In this document: positions 14,745 through 23,267 of the stretch, piece after piece | Layout of the letters: each line of letters opens with the position of its first letter | Position numbering within the stretch: the stretch's first letter is position 1 | Source: JBQCEE01 sp051960575 | Lineage (GTDB): Bacteria; Actinomycetota; Actinomycetes; Mycobacteriales; Jatrophihabitantaceae | DNA length: 55,409 nucleotides | Direction: 5' to 3' | Assembly (NCBI RefSeq): GCF_051960575.1 | Contig: NZ_JBQCEE010000366.1 | Location: forward strand, 1 to 55,409 | Notes under the pieces: model-generated | The model's database searches: none | What the model saw: the letters and a program-made list of their open reading frames with translations, nothing else | What the model was told of the DNA's origin: nothing | Position numbers and translations under genes: made by a program

Positions 14745-15686
14745 ATGCGTTCCGTCCGTGCCCTGCTGACCCTGCCCGTCCTGCTCGCCACGTTGCTCGC
14801 CGGCACCGGCTCCGCCTCCGCCGCGGTGGCCGCCCCCCACACTCCGGCCGGCCTGCCGACCGCCATCGAGCCGCTCGCCTCGTACGCCGAGCAGACCGCC
14901 TGCAATCCGGTGCCGCGGCCGGGCACGCTCAAGCTGGCGAACCTGCTGAAGGCCACCTACCCCGACACGTCCTACGCCACCGTCTACGCCTGCGGCACCG
15001 ACGGCACCCGCAGCGAGCACTACGACGGCCGCGCGATCGACTGGATGGTCTCGGCGCTGAATGCGCACTCGAAGGCCGAGGCGCAGGCCGTGCTCACGTG
15101 GCTGCTCGCCACCGACGCCCAGGGCAACCGCTTCGCCATGGCCCGGCGACTCGGCGTCCAGTACCTCATCTTCGACAACCGCATGTGGGGCTCGTGGAGC
15201 GGCACCTGGGAGCAGTACAACGGCTGCTACTCGCTCAAGGGCGCCGCGTACGACAACTCGTGCCACCGCACGCACATGCACATCTCGCTGGGCTGGAACG
15301 GCGCGAACGGCCTCACCACGTTCTGGACGAAGCAGGTGTCGGCGACCGACTACGGGCCCTGTGTGCCGGCCGGTCTCAACTGGGCCACCTTCACCGGCCG
15401 CCGGAACACCGTGGGCTGCCCGACCCACGCGACGGTGACGGCGCCCGCGTCGGCGTCGGCGCTCAAGAAGACGCTCGTGTACTACTCGGGCGCCCCCTTG
15501 CGCCGCGGCTGGCTCGGCGGACCCGCGGTGACCGCGGTGCAGCAGGCACTGCACATCCCCGCCACCGGTGTCTTCGACCTGACGACGCGGCTCGCGGTGC
15601 AGCACTTCCAGGCCGCGCACGGCATCCCGACCTTCGGCCTGCTCACCAACGCCACGTGGCGGGCGCTGCTGGCGGCGACCCGCTGA
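14745..15686 (+). CDS. Secreted protein with a C-terminal peptidoglycan-binding domain
   Basis: A 313-aa exported protein. The Sec signal is at residues 1-27 (cleavage near ASA-AV). A Cys-containing domain at residues 45-215 has the motifs EHYDGRAIDWMVSA and RTHMHISLGWNG, whose Asp and His residues resemble the metal ligands of peptidoglycan peptidase-like domains. The last 70 residues (AVTAVQQALHIPATGVFDLT, then AVQHFQAAHGIP) are a PG_binding_1 domain. It is probably a cell-wall-associated hydrolase. The leader contains two hairpins. Confidence 0.82.
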   Translation: MRSVRALLTLPVLLATLLAGTGSASAAVAAPHTPAGLPTAIEPLASYAEQTACNPVPRPGTLKLANLLKATYPDTSYATVYACGTDGTRSEHYDGRAIDWMVSALNAHSKAEAQAVLTWLLATDAQGNRFAMARRLGVQYLIFDNRMWGSWSGTWEQYNGCYSLKGAAYDNSCHRTHMHISLGWNGANGLTTFWTKQVSATDYGPCVPAGLNWATFTGRRNTVGCPTHATVTAPASASALKKTLVYYSGAPLRRGWLGGPAVTAVQQALHIPATGVFDLTTRLAVQHFQAAHGIPTFGLLTNATWRALLAATR

Positions 15687-15700
15687 GCCTCGTCACCTGA

Positions 15701-15715
15701 CGGCGCACGGCGCCG
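15701..15715. terminator. Possible convergent terminator
   Basis: CGGCGC (15701-15706) and GCGCCG (15710-15715) form a 6-bp GC stem around a 3-nt loop in the 35 bases between the stops of two convergent genes. No T-run is present on either side, so efficiency is uncertain. Confidence 0.35.
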
Positions 15716-15721
15716 AGGGGT

Positions 15722-16204
15722 TCAGGCCGCGCCGTTCGGCGTGTGTCCCTCGGCGGCCAGGCCCTCGAGCAGGGCCGTGCTGATGCGGCCGAGCTCGGCC
15801 AGTCGCTCGGGGCCGAGCCGGTCGACCAGCACCTCGCGCACCTGCTCGACATGTCCCGGCGCCGCAGCGACGAGCGCCGCGTGACCGGCGTCGGTGAGCA
15901 CGGCGAACGACCCGCGACGGTCGGTCTCGCAGTCCTCGCGCTCGACCCAGCCGCGTTCCTCGAGCCGCGCGACCGCGTGCGAGAGCCGGCTGCGCGACGA
16001 CCGGGTGACGTCCGCCAGCTCGCTCATGCGCAGCCGCCGGTCGGGCCGTTCGCTGAGCCGCACCAGGATCTCCCAGTACGCGTGCGGCATGTCCGCGTCG
16101 CGCTGCAGCTGCCGGTCGATCAGGTCGAAGACGAGTTTCGTCGACTCGACATAGGCACGCCACGCCCGCTGCTCGTCGTCGGTGAGCCATCGGGGTGCCG
16201 CCAT
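15722..16204 (-). CDS. MarR-family transcriptional regulator
   Basis: A 160-aa winged-helix regulator. It has an N-terminal dimerisation helix (EQRAWRAYVESTKLVFDLID) and a DNA-binding helix MSELADVTRSSRSRLSHAVA. The wing is RLEERGWVEREDCETDRRGS, with the conserved D-R of the family, followed by FAVLTDAGHAAL. A helical C-terminus completes the dimer. Effector and targets are not evident. The neighbours are a convergent secreted protein and a divergent GlsB-like gene 145 bases away. The full-length frame starts at ATG 16204. Confidence 0.92.
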   Translation of the reverse strand: MAAPRWLTDDEQRAWRAYVESTKLVFDLIDRQLQRDADMPHAYWEILVRLSERPDRRLRMSELADVTRSSRSRLSHAVARLEERGWVEREDCETDRRGSFAVLTDAGHAALVAAAPGHVEQVREVLVDRLGPERLAELGRISTALLEGLAAEGHTPNGAA

Positions 16205-16349
16205 CCCTCGATCTTAAGAGGGCCTGACTACCCAAAGCGGACGCGACCTACGCCGGTTCCGTCCAGTAGCTGCCACCTTGCGGGCCGGTGTTAGCCCCGT
16301 GTCAGCGGCCGGGCATCCCTTCTGCAACCCACCAGGGAGGTTGGAGAAC

Positions 16350-16634
16350 ATGATCGGCTTCATCATCACCATGGTCATCGTCGGCCTGATCGCCGGCGCG
16401 CTGGCCCGGCTGCTGGTGCCGGGCAAGGACCCCATGGGCATCGGCGCGACGATCGTGCTCGGGATCGTCGGGTCGTTCGTCGGCGGGTTCCTCGGCTACG
16501 CGATCTTCCACAAGGACGCGTCGCAGGGCGCCCTGCAGCCCGCCGGCATCATCGGTTCGGTCATCGGCGCGATCATCGTGCTGCTGGTCTACCGCGCGGT
16601 CAGCGGCCGCTCGCACCACCGCAGCGTCTACTGA
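16350..16634 (+). CDS. GlsB/YeaQ/YmgE-family membrane protein
   Basis: A 94-aa protein with three membrane helices (residues 2-22, 31-53 and 66-85). It carries the glycine-rich motif GLIAGALARLLVPGKDPMG and then IVLGIVGSFVGGFLGYAIF typical of the transglycosylase-associated/GlsB family. Members are small inner-membrane stress proteins of unknown mechanism. The start ATG 16350 has GGGAGG and TTGGAGAAC upstream, a strong ribosome-binding site. A strong hairpin terminator follows, so it is likely transcribed alone. Confidence 0.9.
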   Translation: MIGFIITMVIVGLIAGALARLLVPGKDPMGIGATIVLGIVGSFVGGFLGYAIFHKDASQGALQPAGIIGSVIGAIIVLLVYRAVSGRSHHRSVY

Positions 16635-16649
16635 CGCACCAGCTCGATC

Positions 16650-16690
16650 CCTTCGTCCCCGCTCGGAGCCGGTCCGGGCGGGGACGAAGG
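16650..16690 (+). terminator. Intrinsic-type terminator hairpin after the GlsB-like gene
   Basis: CCTTCGTCCCCGC (16650-16662) pairs perfectly with GCGGGGACGAAGG (16678-16690), a 13-bp stem with a 15-nt loop, followed by CGTTTCTG. It isolates the small membrane protein gene from serA. Confidence 0.8.
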
Positions 16691-16718
16691 CGTTTCTGCG
16701 CCCGCTTAAGCTGACACG

Positions 16719-17930
16719 GTGACCGACCGTGCCACCCGCGTCCTGCTGCTCGAACAGATCCACCCGGACGCGGTGGAGATCCTGCGCTCGAACGGCTTCG
16801 TCGTCGAGACCCTCGACCGCGCCCTCGACGAGGACGAGCTGGTGTCGCGCATCCGCGACGTGCACCTGCTCGGCATCCGGTCGAAGACGCACGTGAGCCG
16901 CCGGGTGCTCGAGGCGGCGCCGAACCTCGTGGCGATCGGTGCGTTCTGCATCGGCACGACGCAGATCGACCTTGGCGCGGCGACCGAGCACGGCGTCACG
17001 GTGTTCAACGCGCCGTTCAGCAACACCCGCTCGGTGGTCGAGCTCGCGATCGCCGAGATCATCGCGATGACGCGGCGGCTCACCGAGAAGAACGCCCTCA
17101 TGCACGCGGGCGTCTGGGACAAGTCGGCCGACGGCGCGCACGAGGTGCGCGGCCGCACGCTCGGCATCGTCGGCTACGGCAACATCGGCACTCAGCTGTC
17201 GGTGCTTGCCGAGGCGATGGGCATGCAGGTGCACTTCTACGACACGGCCGACCGGCTCGCGCTGGGGAACGCGCGGCGCTGCCTGTCGCTCGACGAGCTG
17301 CTCGGTGCGTCCGACATCGTCACCCTGCACGTCGACGACCGGCCGTCGAATCGCAACTTCTTCGGCGAGGAACACTTCGGGCTCATGCGGCCGGGGTCGC
17401 TGTTCCTCAACCTCTCGCGCGGCTTCGTCGTCGACTACGGCGCGCTGCGCAAGCACCTCGAGACCGGCCACATCGCCGGCGCGGCGGTCGACGTCTTCCC
17501 GGTCGAGCCGAAGGGGCGGGGCGACGAGTTCGTCTCCGAGCTGCGCGGGCTGCCGAACGTCATCCTCACCCCGCACATCGGCGGCTCGACCGAAGAGGCG
17601 CAGCAGGACATCGGACGCTACGTCGCCGGCAAGTTCCGCGACTTCGTGCTGAACGGGTCGACGGCGATGTCGGTCAACGTGCCGGGCCTGACGCTGCCGC
17701 GCGCCGAGGGCACGCTGCGCCTGATCCTGCTGCACCGCAACGTCCCCGGTGTCCTGGCGCGGGTCAACGGACTGCTCGCCGACGGCGGTGTCAACGTCGA
17801 GGCGCAACTGCTCGGCACCTCCGGCGACCTCGGCTATGTCGTCACCGACTCGGCCTCGGGCACCACCCAGGCCATCGTCGACCAGATCCGCGCCCTGCCC
17901 GAGACCATCAGCCTCCGCGTCATCTTCTGA
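16719..17930 (+). CDS. serA: D-3-phosphoglycerate dehydrogenase
   Basis: A 403-aa enzyme that oxidises 3-phosphoglycerate to 3-phosphohydroxypyruvate, the first step of serine synthesis. It has the substrate-binding GIRSKTHVS, the NAD motif GYGNIGTQLS, the catalytic Arg in NLSRGFVVDY and the His in TPHIGGSTEEAQQ. A C-terminal ACT domain begins near residue 330 (NVPGVLARVNGLLADGGVNV). Length and architecture match the E. coli-type enzyme, not the longer mycobacterial type with an intervening domain. GTG 16719 is preferred because TAAGCT lies 12-7 bases upstream, which fits a leaderless transcript. Confidence 0.95.
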   Translation: MTDRATRVLLLEQIHPDAVEILRSNGFVVETLDRALDEDELVSRIRDVHLLGIRSKTHVSRRVLEAAPNLVAIGAFCIGTTQIDLGAATEHGVTVFNAPFSNTRSVVELAIAEIIAMTRRLTEKNALMHAGVWDKSADGAHEVRGRTLGIVGYGNIGTQLSVLAEAMGMQVHFYDTADRLALGNARRCLSLDELLGASDIVTLHVDDRPSNRNFFGEEHFGLMRPGSLFLNLSRGFVVDYGALRKHLETGHIAGAAVDVFPVEPKGRGDEFVSELRGLPNVILTPHIGGSTEEAQQDIGRYVAGKFRDFVLNGSTAMSVNVPGLTLPRAEGTLRLILLHRNVPGVLARVNGLLADGGVNVEAQLLGTSGDLGYVVTDSASGTTQAIVDQIRALPETISLRVIF

Positions 17931-18080
17931 TCCTGCGTCCGCGTCGCGCCCCGGGGTCTGCCGGATCTTGATGCGCAAGGTTGGTCAGAGGTCGCTGGGG
18001 ACATCGAGATTCGATCGGACATCGACGGGACGCGCCGAGCACCGCGAGCGCTCAGCGCTGCCAGGGCGGTGCCCGGGTGA

Positions 18081-18215
18081 TGTGTGGCGACGGTGCGGGG
18101 TCCGGCGCGGCGTGTCGTCCCGCTGGGTCGCCACACACCGTCCGCGACCCGGCTGCGTGGGGCGACGGTGCGGGGGTCGCGGCGGCGTGTCCGCCCGCAG
18201 GATCGCCATACACCG
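18081..18215 (+). repeat. Two tandem copies of a 60-bp hairpin repeat, 75-bp period
   Basis: Copy 1 at 18081-18140 and copy 2 at 18156-18215 align without gaps over 60 bases with roughly ten or so differences. Both share GGCGACGGTGCGGGG near the start. Copy 1 carries a perfect 11-bp inverted repeat, TGTGTGGCGAC (18081-18091) and GTCGCCACACA (18127-18137), with an inner GCGGG/CCCGC pairing. The arms have decayed in copy 2. The rest of 17931-18306 holds no gene that I can support; a Gly/Ala-rich frame here simply translates the repeat. Confidence 0.75.
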
Positions 18216-18306
18216 CTGGCCCGGCGGGGTGACCGGCGGTCCCTCATGCGGCGCGACGGGCGGTCGATGAGGAGTCACCGGTCACGCCGAAGCTGTCCTT
18301 GTTGCG

Positions 18307-18352
18307 GAGGTTACCGGCGAGTAATACAGTGATGTTACTGACGGGTAACCTC
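18307..18352 (+). promoter_or_regulatory. Double-dyad operator upstream of the fadE5-like gene
   Basis: Two 14-bp palindromes, TTACCGGCGAGTAA (18311-18324) and TTACTGACGGGTAA (18335-18348), both fit TTACY-N4-RGTAA. They are arranged around a common centre, with outer arms GAGGTTACC (18307-18315) and GGTAACCTC (18344-18352). The layout is typical of TetR-family repressors of fatty-acid catabolism. It lies 49 bases before the start codon. Confidence 0.75.
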
Positions 18353-18400
18353 TGCTCGAGGCGCCATGCGCACGGGCAAGATCGCTGGGAGACGCAGCAC

Positions 18401-20239
18401 ATGGGCCACTACAAGAGCAACGTGCGCGACATCGAGTTCAACCTCTTCGAGGTGCTCGGCACCGACAAGGTGCTCGGCGCGAAGCCGTTCGACGACCTCG
18501 ACGTCGACACCGCCAAGGGCATCGTCGAGGAGGTCGCGAAGCTGGCCGAGGGGCCGCTCGCCGAGTCCTTCGCCGACGCCGACCGGAACCCGCCGGTCTT
18601 CGACCCGGACACCCACACCGTCCGGCTCAACGAGGGCTTCAAGAAGTCCTTCAAGACGCTGTACGACAGCGAGTGGTGGCGGCTCGAGACCATCCCCGAG
18701 CTCGGTGGCCAGCTGGTGCCCCGCACGCTCGTCTGGGCCGTCGCCGAGCAGGTGCTCGGCTCGAACCCCGCGATCCACATGTACATGGCGGGCGCGCCGT
18801 TCGCCGGCATCTTGTGGAAGAACGGCAACGACGAGCAGAAGAAGATGGCCCAGCGCATGATCGACCGCGGCTGGGGCGCGACGATGGTGCTCACCGAGCC
18901 GGACGCGGGTTCGGACGTCGGCGCGGGCCGCACCAAGGCCGTGCAGCAGCCCGACGGCAGCTGGCACATCGAGGGCGTCAAGCGCTTCATCACCTCGGCC
19001 GTCAACGACATGGTCGAGAACGTCGTCCACCTCGTGCTCGCGCGTCCCGAGGGTGCCGGCCCCGGCACCAAGGGGCTCTCGCTGTTCGTCGTGCCCGAGT
19101 GGCACTTCGACGTCGAGACCGGTGAGCTCGGCGAGCGCAACGGCGTCTTCGTCACCAACGTCGAGCACAAGATGGGCCTCAAGGCCTCGACGACGTGCGA
19201 GGTGCGCTTCGGCGAGATCGACAACATCCCGGCCAAGGGCTGGCTCGTCGGTGACGTGCACGACGGCATCGCGCAGATGTTCCAGGTCATCGAGCACGCC
19301 CGCATGATGGTCGGCACGAAGGCCATCTCGACGCTCTCGACCGGCTACCTCAACGCGCTCGAGTACGCGAAGACCCGCGTGCAGTCGGCCGACCTGACCC
19401 AGGCCTCGGACAAGACCGCCCCGCGCGTCACGATCATCAACCACCCGGACGTGCGCCGCAGCCTCATGCTGAACAAGGCCTACGCCGAGGGCTTCCGCGC
19501 GCTGGTCTACTACACCGCGTCCTTCCAGGACAAGATCATCATCGGTGAGGCGACCGGCGAGGACACCGAGCTGGCCGAGGCGATCAACGACCTGCTGCTG
19601 CCGATCGTCAAGGGCGCCGGCTCCGAGCGGTCGTACGACCAGCTCGCCCAGGCGCTGCAGACCTTCGGCGGCTCGGGGTACCTGCAGGACTACCCGCTCG
19701 AGCAGTACATCCGTGACGCCAAGATCGACACGCTGTACGAGGGCACCACCGCGATCCAGGGTCAGGACTTCTTCTTCCGCAAGATCGTGAAGAACAAGGG
19801 CGCTGCGCTCGGTGCGCTGTCGAACGAGATCACCGAGTTCGTCGAGTCGCTCGCGGACGAGGGCCGGCTCAAGGAGGAGGCGGCCGCGCTCAAGAAGGCG
19901 GTCGACGACTTCGGCGGCATCGTCGCGGCGATGTTCGGCCAGCTGATGAGCGGCCAGGAGGACGTGCGCAACGTCTACAAGGTCGGCCTGAACACCACCC
20001 GCCTGCTGCTGTCGGCCGGTGACCTCATGGTCGGGTACCTGCTGCTGCGCCAGGCCGCGGTCGCGCTCAAGCGTCTCGACGAGAACGGCCTGTCGGCCGC
20101 CGACCGTGCCTTCTACGAGGGCAAGCCGGCCGTCGCCCGGTTCTTCGCGCAGACGGTGCTGCCGGAGCTCGCCGCCCGCAAGCTCGTCGCCGAGACGACC
20201 GACAACTCGATCATGGACCTGCCCGAGGCAGCGTTCTGA
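18401..20239 (+). CDS. fadE5: FadE5-like broad-specificity acyl-CoA dehydrogenase
   Basis: A 612-aa FAD enzyme catalysing the first oxidation of fatty-acid beta-oxidation. The N-terminus [20 protein letters not shown] and the length are very close to mycobacterial FadE5 (about 611 aa). The FAD and substrate region contains [20 protein letters not shown] and [16 protein letters not shown]. The C-terminal ACAD domain contains [20 protein letters not shown] and the catalytic-type [19 protein letters not shown], and a further C-terminal domain follows. Longer open frames upstream run through the operator and are not used. The start is ATG 18401 with GGGAGA 8 bases before. A strong terminator follows. 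Confidence 0.93.
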   Translation: MGHYKSNVRDIEFNLFEVLGTDKVLGAKPFDDLDVDTAKGIVEEVAKLAEGPLAESFADADRNPPVFDPDTHTVRLNEGFKKSFKTLYDSEWWRLETIPELGGQLVPRTLVWAVAEQVLGSNPAIHMYMAGAPFAGILWKNGNDEQKKMAQRMIDRGWGATMVLTEPDAGSDVGAGRTKAVQQPDGSWHIEGVKRFITSAVNDMVENVVHLVLARPEGAGPGTKGLSLFVVPEWHFDVETGELGERNGVFVTNVEHKMGLKASTTCEVRFGEIDNIPAKGWLVGDVHDGIAQMFQVIEHARMMVGTKAISTLSTGYLNALEYAKTRVQSADLTQASDKTAPRVTIINHPDVRRSLMLNKAYAEGFRALVYYTASFQDKIIIGEATGEDTELAEAINDLLLPIVKGAGSERSYDQLAQALQTFGGSGYLQDYPLEQYIRDAKIDTLYEGTTAIQGQDFFFRKIVKNKGAALGALSNEITEFVESLADEGRLKEEAAALKKAVDDFGGIVAAMFGQLMSGQEDVRNVYKVGLNTTRLLLSAGDLMVGYLLLRQAAVALKRLDENGLSAADRAFYEGKPAVARFFAQTVLPELAARKLVAETTDNSIMDLPEAAF

Positions 20240-20256
20240 GTCGTTCATCCCAGCGT

Positions 20257-20288
20257 CGAAGGCCCGTCCCCTGTGGGACGGGCCTTCG
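20257..20288 (+). terminator. Intrinsic-type terminator hairpin after fadE5
   Basis: CGAAGGCCCGTCCC (20257-20270) and GGGACGGGCCTTCG (20275-20288) form a perfect 14-bp stem with a CTGT loop, followed by TGCTTG. It ends the acyl-CoA dehydrogenase transcript 15 bases before the next start codon. Confidence 0.88.
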
Positions 20289-20303
20289 TGCTTGAGTGGG
20301 GTG

Positions 20304-21140
20304 ATGGACCTCGTGAACGACGTGCGCTGGATCGAGCTGGACGGCGCGGCGAACGTGCGTGACCTGGGCGGCACGCCCACTGCGGACGGCGGCCGTATCG
20401 CCGACGACCGGCTCATCCGCGCCGACAACCTGCAGGGCCTGTCCGAGCGCGACGTGCGCCGGCTCGTCGACGAGCACGGGGTCCGCGCCGTCGCCGACCT
20501 GCGGAGCGACGTCGAGGTCGCCGCCGAGGGCCCCGGCCCGATGACGCGCGAGCCGCTCGTGTGCATCGAGCACCTGTCGCTGTTCCCCGAGTCGGGACAC
20601 AACACCGACGCGGCCGCGGATGACGATGACGATGACGATGCGCCGGTCGTGCTGCCGTGGCAGCAGCGCGACGCGCAGCTCGACGAGACGCCCGACGAGG
20701 CCGAACGGCGTGGCGCGTCCGGGATCTATCTGCGGTACCTGGACGACCGGGCCGACTCGATCCTCGCGGCGCTGCGGCTCGTCGCCCACAGCGAGGGCGC
20801 GACGATCGTGCACTGCGCCGCGGGCAAGGACCGCACCGGCACCGTGATCGCCCTCGCGCTCGCCGAGGTCGGGGTGCCGCGGGACGAGATCGCGGCCGAC
20901 TACGCCCGCTCGGCCGAGCGGATCCGCGCGATCTTCGCCCGGCTCGCCGGCTCGCGCACGTACGCCGAGGACATCGCCCAGAGCGACATCGACCGGCACG
21001 CGCCCAAGCCGCAGACGATGCACCGCTGGCTCGACGCGATGGACCACCTCCACGGCGGCGTCCCGGCCTGGTTGCGCGAGCACGGCTGGACCGACGACGA
21101 CGCCGCGGCCCTGCGCCGCAAGCTGCTCGACCCGCGCTGA
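20304..21140 (+). CDS. Tyrosine-protein phosphatase family protein (Y_phosphatase3)
   Basis: A 278-aa protein of the PtpB-like family. The N-terminal signature is IELDGAANVRDLGGTPT and LIRADNLQGLSERDVRRLVD. The catalytic P-loop is VHCAAGKDRTGTVIALAL, which contains the C-x5-R motif with the extra Lys and Asp typical of lipid/tyrosine phosphatases of this family. An acidic run of seven Asp residues encoded by a (GATGAC)n-like tract at about 20623-20640 lies between the two halves and may be length-variable. The substrate is unknown, and mycobacterial PtpB acts on phosphotyrosine and phosphoinositides. The start ATG 20304 lies just after the terminator. Confidence 0.88.
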   Translation: MDLVNDVRWIELDGAANVRDLGGTPTADGGRIADDRLIRADNLQGLSERDVRRLVDEHGVRAVADLRSDVEVAAEGPGPMTREPLVCIEHLSLFPESGHNTDAAADDDDDDDAPVVLPWQQRDAQLDETPDEAERRGASGIYLRYLDDRADSILAALRLVAHSEGATIVHCAAGKDRTGTVIALALAEVGVPRDEIAADYARSAERIRAIFARLAGSRTYAEDIAQSDIDRHAPKPQTMHRWLDAMDHLHGGVPAWLREHGWTDDDAAALRRKLLDPR

Positions 21141-21159
21141 CCCCCACGCCGCGCTGCAG

Positions 21160-22080
21160 TCAGCCCGGCCGGAAGTCGGCGACGATACTGCGGGCGACGG
21201 CGCGCAGATGGCGCAGCACCCTGGTGACGACGACCCGCTCGGCACGGTCGGCACGCACCAGCGCGTCGATCTCGCGGCCGGCCCGCACGCCCTCGAGCGG
21301 CCGCAGGGCGAAGCGGGTGCCGCCCCGGTGGTCGGCCGTGTAGCGGGGCAGCAGGGCGATGCCGTGCCCGGCGGCCACGAGCGCCTCGGTGACGTCGAAG
21401 TCGTTGATGCGGTGGCGGACGGACAGCGGCGCGCCCGACCGCTCGGCGATCGTTCGCACGACGTCGGCGACGGGGAACTCGTCGCGCACGGTGATCCACG
21501 GTTCGCCGGCGAGGTCGGCGGGACGCAGGGTGCGGCGCCCGGCGAGCGGGTGACCCGGCGGCAGGGCGATGTCGAGCGGCTCGCGCAGCAGGTGCACGAC
21601 GCGCACGCCCGCGCCGCCCCAGGTGTAGCCGCGGTCGGGACGGTGGCCGAGCACGATGTCGTACTCGCCCGTGAGCGGCACGAAGTCGGTCTGCGCGACG
21701 TCCTCCTCACCGCAGACCAGCTCGATGCCGTCGTCGGCGGCCACAGCGGTGAGCAGGGCGGGCAGGAACATCTTCCCGGCGCTCTGGAACGCAGCGATGC
21801 GGACGGTGCCGGTGGGCCTCCGGGCGAACCGGGTGACTGCTGCGGCAGCGCGTTCGAGCGCGACGGCCACCTCGACGGCACTGCGGGCGAGTTCGTGGCC
21901 CGCTGGCGTGACCCGGATACCGCGGCCGACCCGCTCGACGAGAGGTGTGCCGACGCTCGTCTCGAGCGCCTTGAGCTGCTGCGAGACGGCCGACGGCGTG
22001 CAGTGCAGCGCCTTGGCGGCACCGGTGACGCTGCCCTGCTCGGCGACCTCGCGCAGCACGGCCAGCTGATGCGCATCCAT
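21160..22080 (-). CDS. LysR-family transcriptional regulator
   Basis: A 306-aa regulator. The N-terminal winged HTH is MDAHQLAVLREVAEQGSVTG, then AAKALHCTPSAVSQQLKALE. The effector domain starts near residue 90 (GTVRIAAFQSAGKMFLPALL). It is transcribed away from an EamA-type permease only 70 bases from its start, so it probably controls that exporter in response to the exported metabolite. A TAGCGT hexamer 12-7 bases upstream suggests a leaderless mRNA. A 15-bp palindrome overlaps the start codon, consistent with autoregulation. Confidence 0.92.
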   Translation of the reverse strand: MDAHQLAVLREVAEQGSVTGAAKALHCTPSAVSQQLKALETSVGTPLVERVGRGIRVTPAGHELARSAVEVAVALERAAAAVTRFARRPTGTVRIAAFQSAGKMFLPALLTAVAADDGIELVCGEEDVAQTDFVPLTGEYDIVLGHRPDRGYTWGGAGVRVVHLLREPLDIALPPGHPLAGRRTLRPADLAGEPWITVRDEFPVADVVRTIAERSGAPLSVRHRINDFDVTEALVAAGHGIALLPRYTADHRGGTRFALRPLEGVRAGREIDALVRADRAERVVVTRVLRHLRAVARSIVADFRPG

Positions 22081-22094
22081 GTAGCGACGCTACA
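22080..22094. promoter_or_regulatory. Palindromic LysR-type operator between divergent genes
   Basis: TGTAGCGACGCTACA has perfect 7-bp arms around a central A. Its first base is the first base of the LysR start codon, and it contains the LysR -10 TAGCGT on the minus strand. A further GCTACA occurs at 22122-22127, on the side of the permease gene, so two half-site clusters may be bound. Confidence 0.6.
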
Positions 22095-22151
22095 ACGAGA
22101 ATGAAGAAGTATTCGCTGGTGCTACAGCATGCCCGGATCGATCCTGAACGC

Positions 22152-23267
22152 GTGAACCTGCGCGATCGCCTGCTCGCCGTGGCCGTCGCCGCGTGCTGGG
22201 GCGTCAACTTCCCCGCGACGCACGTGGCGCTCGAACACTTCCCGCCACTGTTCCTGGTGGCCGTGCGGTTCGCCCTGCTCGCCGTGCCGACGATGCTGCT
22301 GGTGCCGCGTCCGGCGGTGCCGCTGCGGTGGCTCGTCGGCTACGGCATCGGCTTCGGCATCCTGCAGTTCGCCTTCCTCTACCTCGGCATGCAGCACGGC
22401 ATGCCCAGCGGACTCGCCTCGCTGGTGCTGCAGTCGTCGGCCCCGTTCACCGTCGTCCTGGGTGCGGTGCTGCTGCGCGAGCGGCTCAGCCGCCGCCAGG
22501 TGATCGGCGTGGCCGTCGCCGCCGCCGGGCTGATCGGCATCGCCCTGCACCGCTCGCTGCACGCCGGCCTGGTGCCGCTGGTGCTGACGCTGTGCGGTGG
22601 TCTCGGCTGGGCGTTCGGCAACCTCGCCAGCCGGCAGGCCCGGCCGCCGAAGCCGCTGCACCTGACCCTCTGGATGTCGGTCGTGCCGCCCGTGCCGATG
22701 TTCCTGCTGTCGGTGCTCGTCGAGGGTCCGCCCGCGCAGTGGCACGCGATCGCGACGCTCGGCAGTGGCAGCGGGCCGCGCGCGTGTGCCGCGCTGCTCT
22801 ACGTCGTGGTGGTCGCCACCGTGTTCGGGTCGGGTGCCTGGACGTCGCTGATGAGCCGTCACCCCGCAGGCGTGGTCGCGCCGTTCTCGATGCTCGTGCC
22901 GGTCTTCGGGCTCACCAGCTCATGGCTGCTGCTCGGCGAGCGCGCCGACTCCGTCGAACTGCTCTGCGGCGCCGTCGTCATCGTCGGTGTGCTGTCCGGC
23001 GTCGCCACGCCGCGACTGCGCCGTCCGCTGCTCCAGCGCGCGGACGACCGCGGCCATGTCCTCGCCGCCGAACCCGAGCGCGCTGGTCTCGGCATAGAGC
23101 CGGTCGGCGACGGCTGCGAGGGGGGCGGCGATGCCGTGCTCGCGCGCTGCCCGGACGACGAACGAGCTGTTCTTGTGGACGTCGTCGATGGCGGCCTGCG
23201 CGGCGAACTCGCGATCGCGCAGCTTCGCACCCTTGACGGCGGCGATCGGGCTGCCCAGCTGCCCTGA
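22152..23267 (+). CDS. EamA/DMT-family permease with an antisense-overlapping C-terminal tail
   Basis: A drug/metabolite-type exporter with two EamA repeats and about ten membrane helices. Landmarks are LLAVAVAACWGVNFPATHVA at the N-terminus, SLVLQSSAPFTVVLGAVLL ending repeat 1, and VAPFSMLVPVFGLTSSWLLL with GAVVIVGVLSGVA ending repeat 2. The canonical protein ends near 23013, but there is no stop codon until 23267. The last 80 or so residues are hydrophilic and lie antisense to the neighbouring dehydrogenase gene. GTG 22152 gives the usual short N-terminus, and ATG 22101 is the alternative. It is divergent from a LysR gene. Confidence 0.85.
   Translation: MNLRDRLLAVAVAACWGVNFPATHVALEHFPPLFLVAVRFALLAVPTMLLVPRPAVPLRWLVGYGIGFGILQFAFLYLGMQHGMPSGLASLVLQSSAPFTVVLGAVLLRERLSRRQVIGVAVAAAGLIGIALHRSLHAGLVPLVLTLCGGLGWAFGNLASRQARPPKPLHLTLWMSVVPPVPMFLLSVLVEGPPAQWHAIATLGSGSGPRACAALLYVVVVATVFGSGAWTSLMSRHPAGVVAPFSMLVPVFGLTSSWLLLGERADSVELLCGAVVIVGVLSGVATPRLRRPLLQRADDRGHVLAAEPERAGLGIEPVGDGCEGGGDAVLARCPDDERAVLVDVVDGGLRGELAIAQLRTLDGGDRAAQLP

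Noticed and set aside
17981..18232. A small Gly/Ala-rich open frame in the serA-fadE5 gap
   Set aside because: It is the translation of the two tandem repeat units. Internal similarity comes from the DNA repeat, not from a protein family.
18335..20605. A 756-residue minus-strand open frame opposite fadE5
   Set aside because: It is a high-GC shadow of the plus-strand gene, rich in Leu, Val, Gly and Asp repeats with no recognisable domain.
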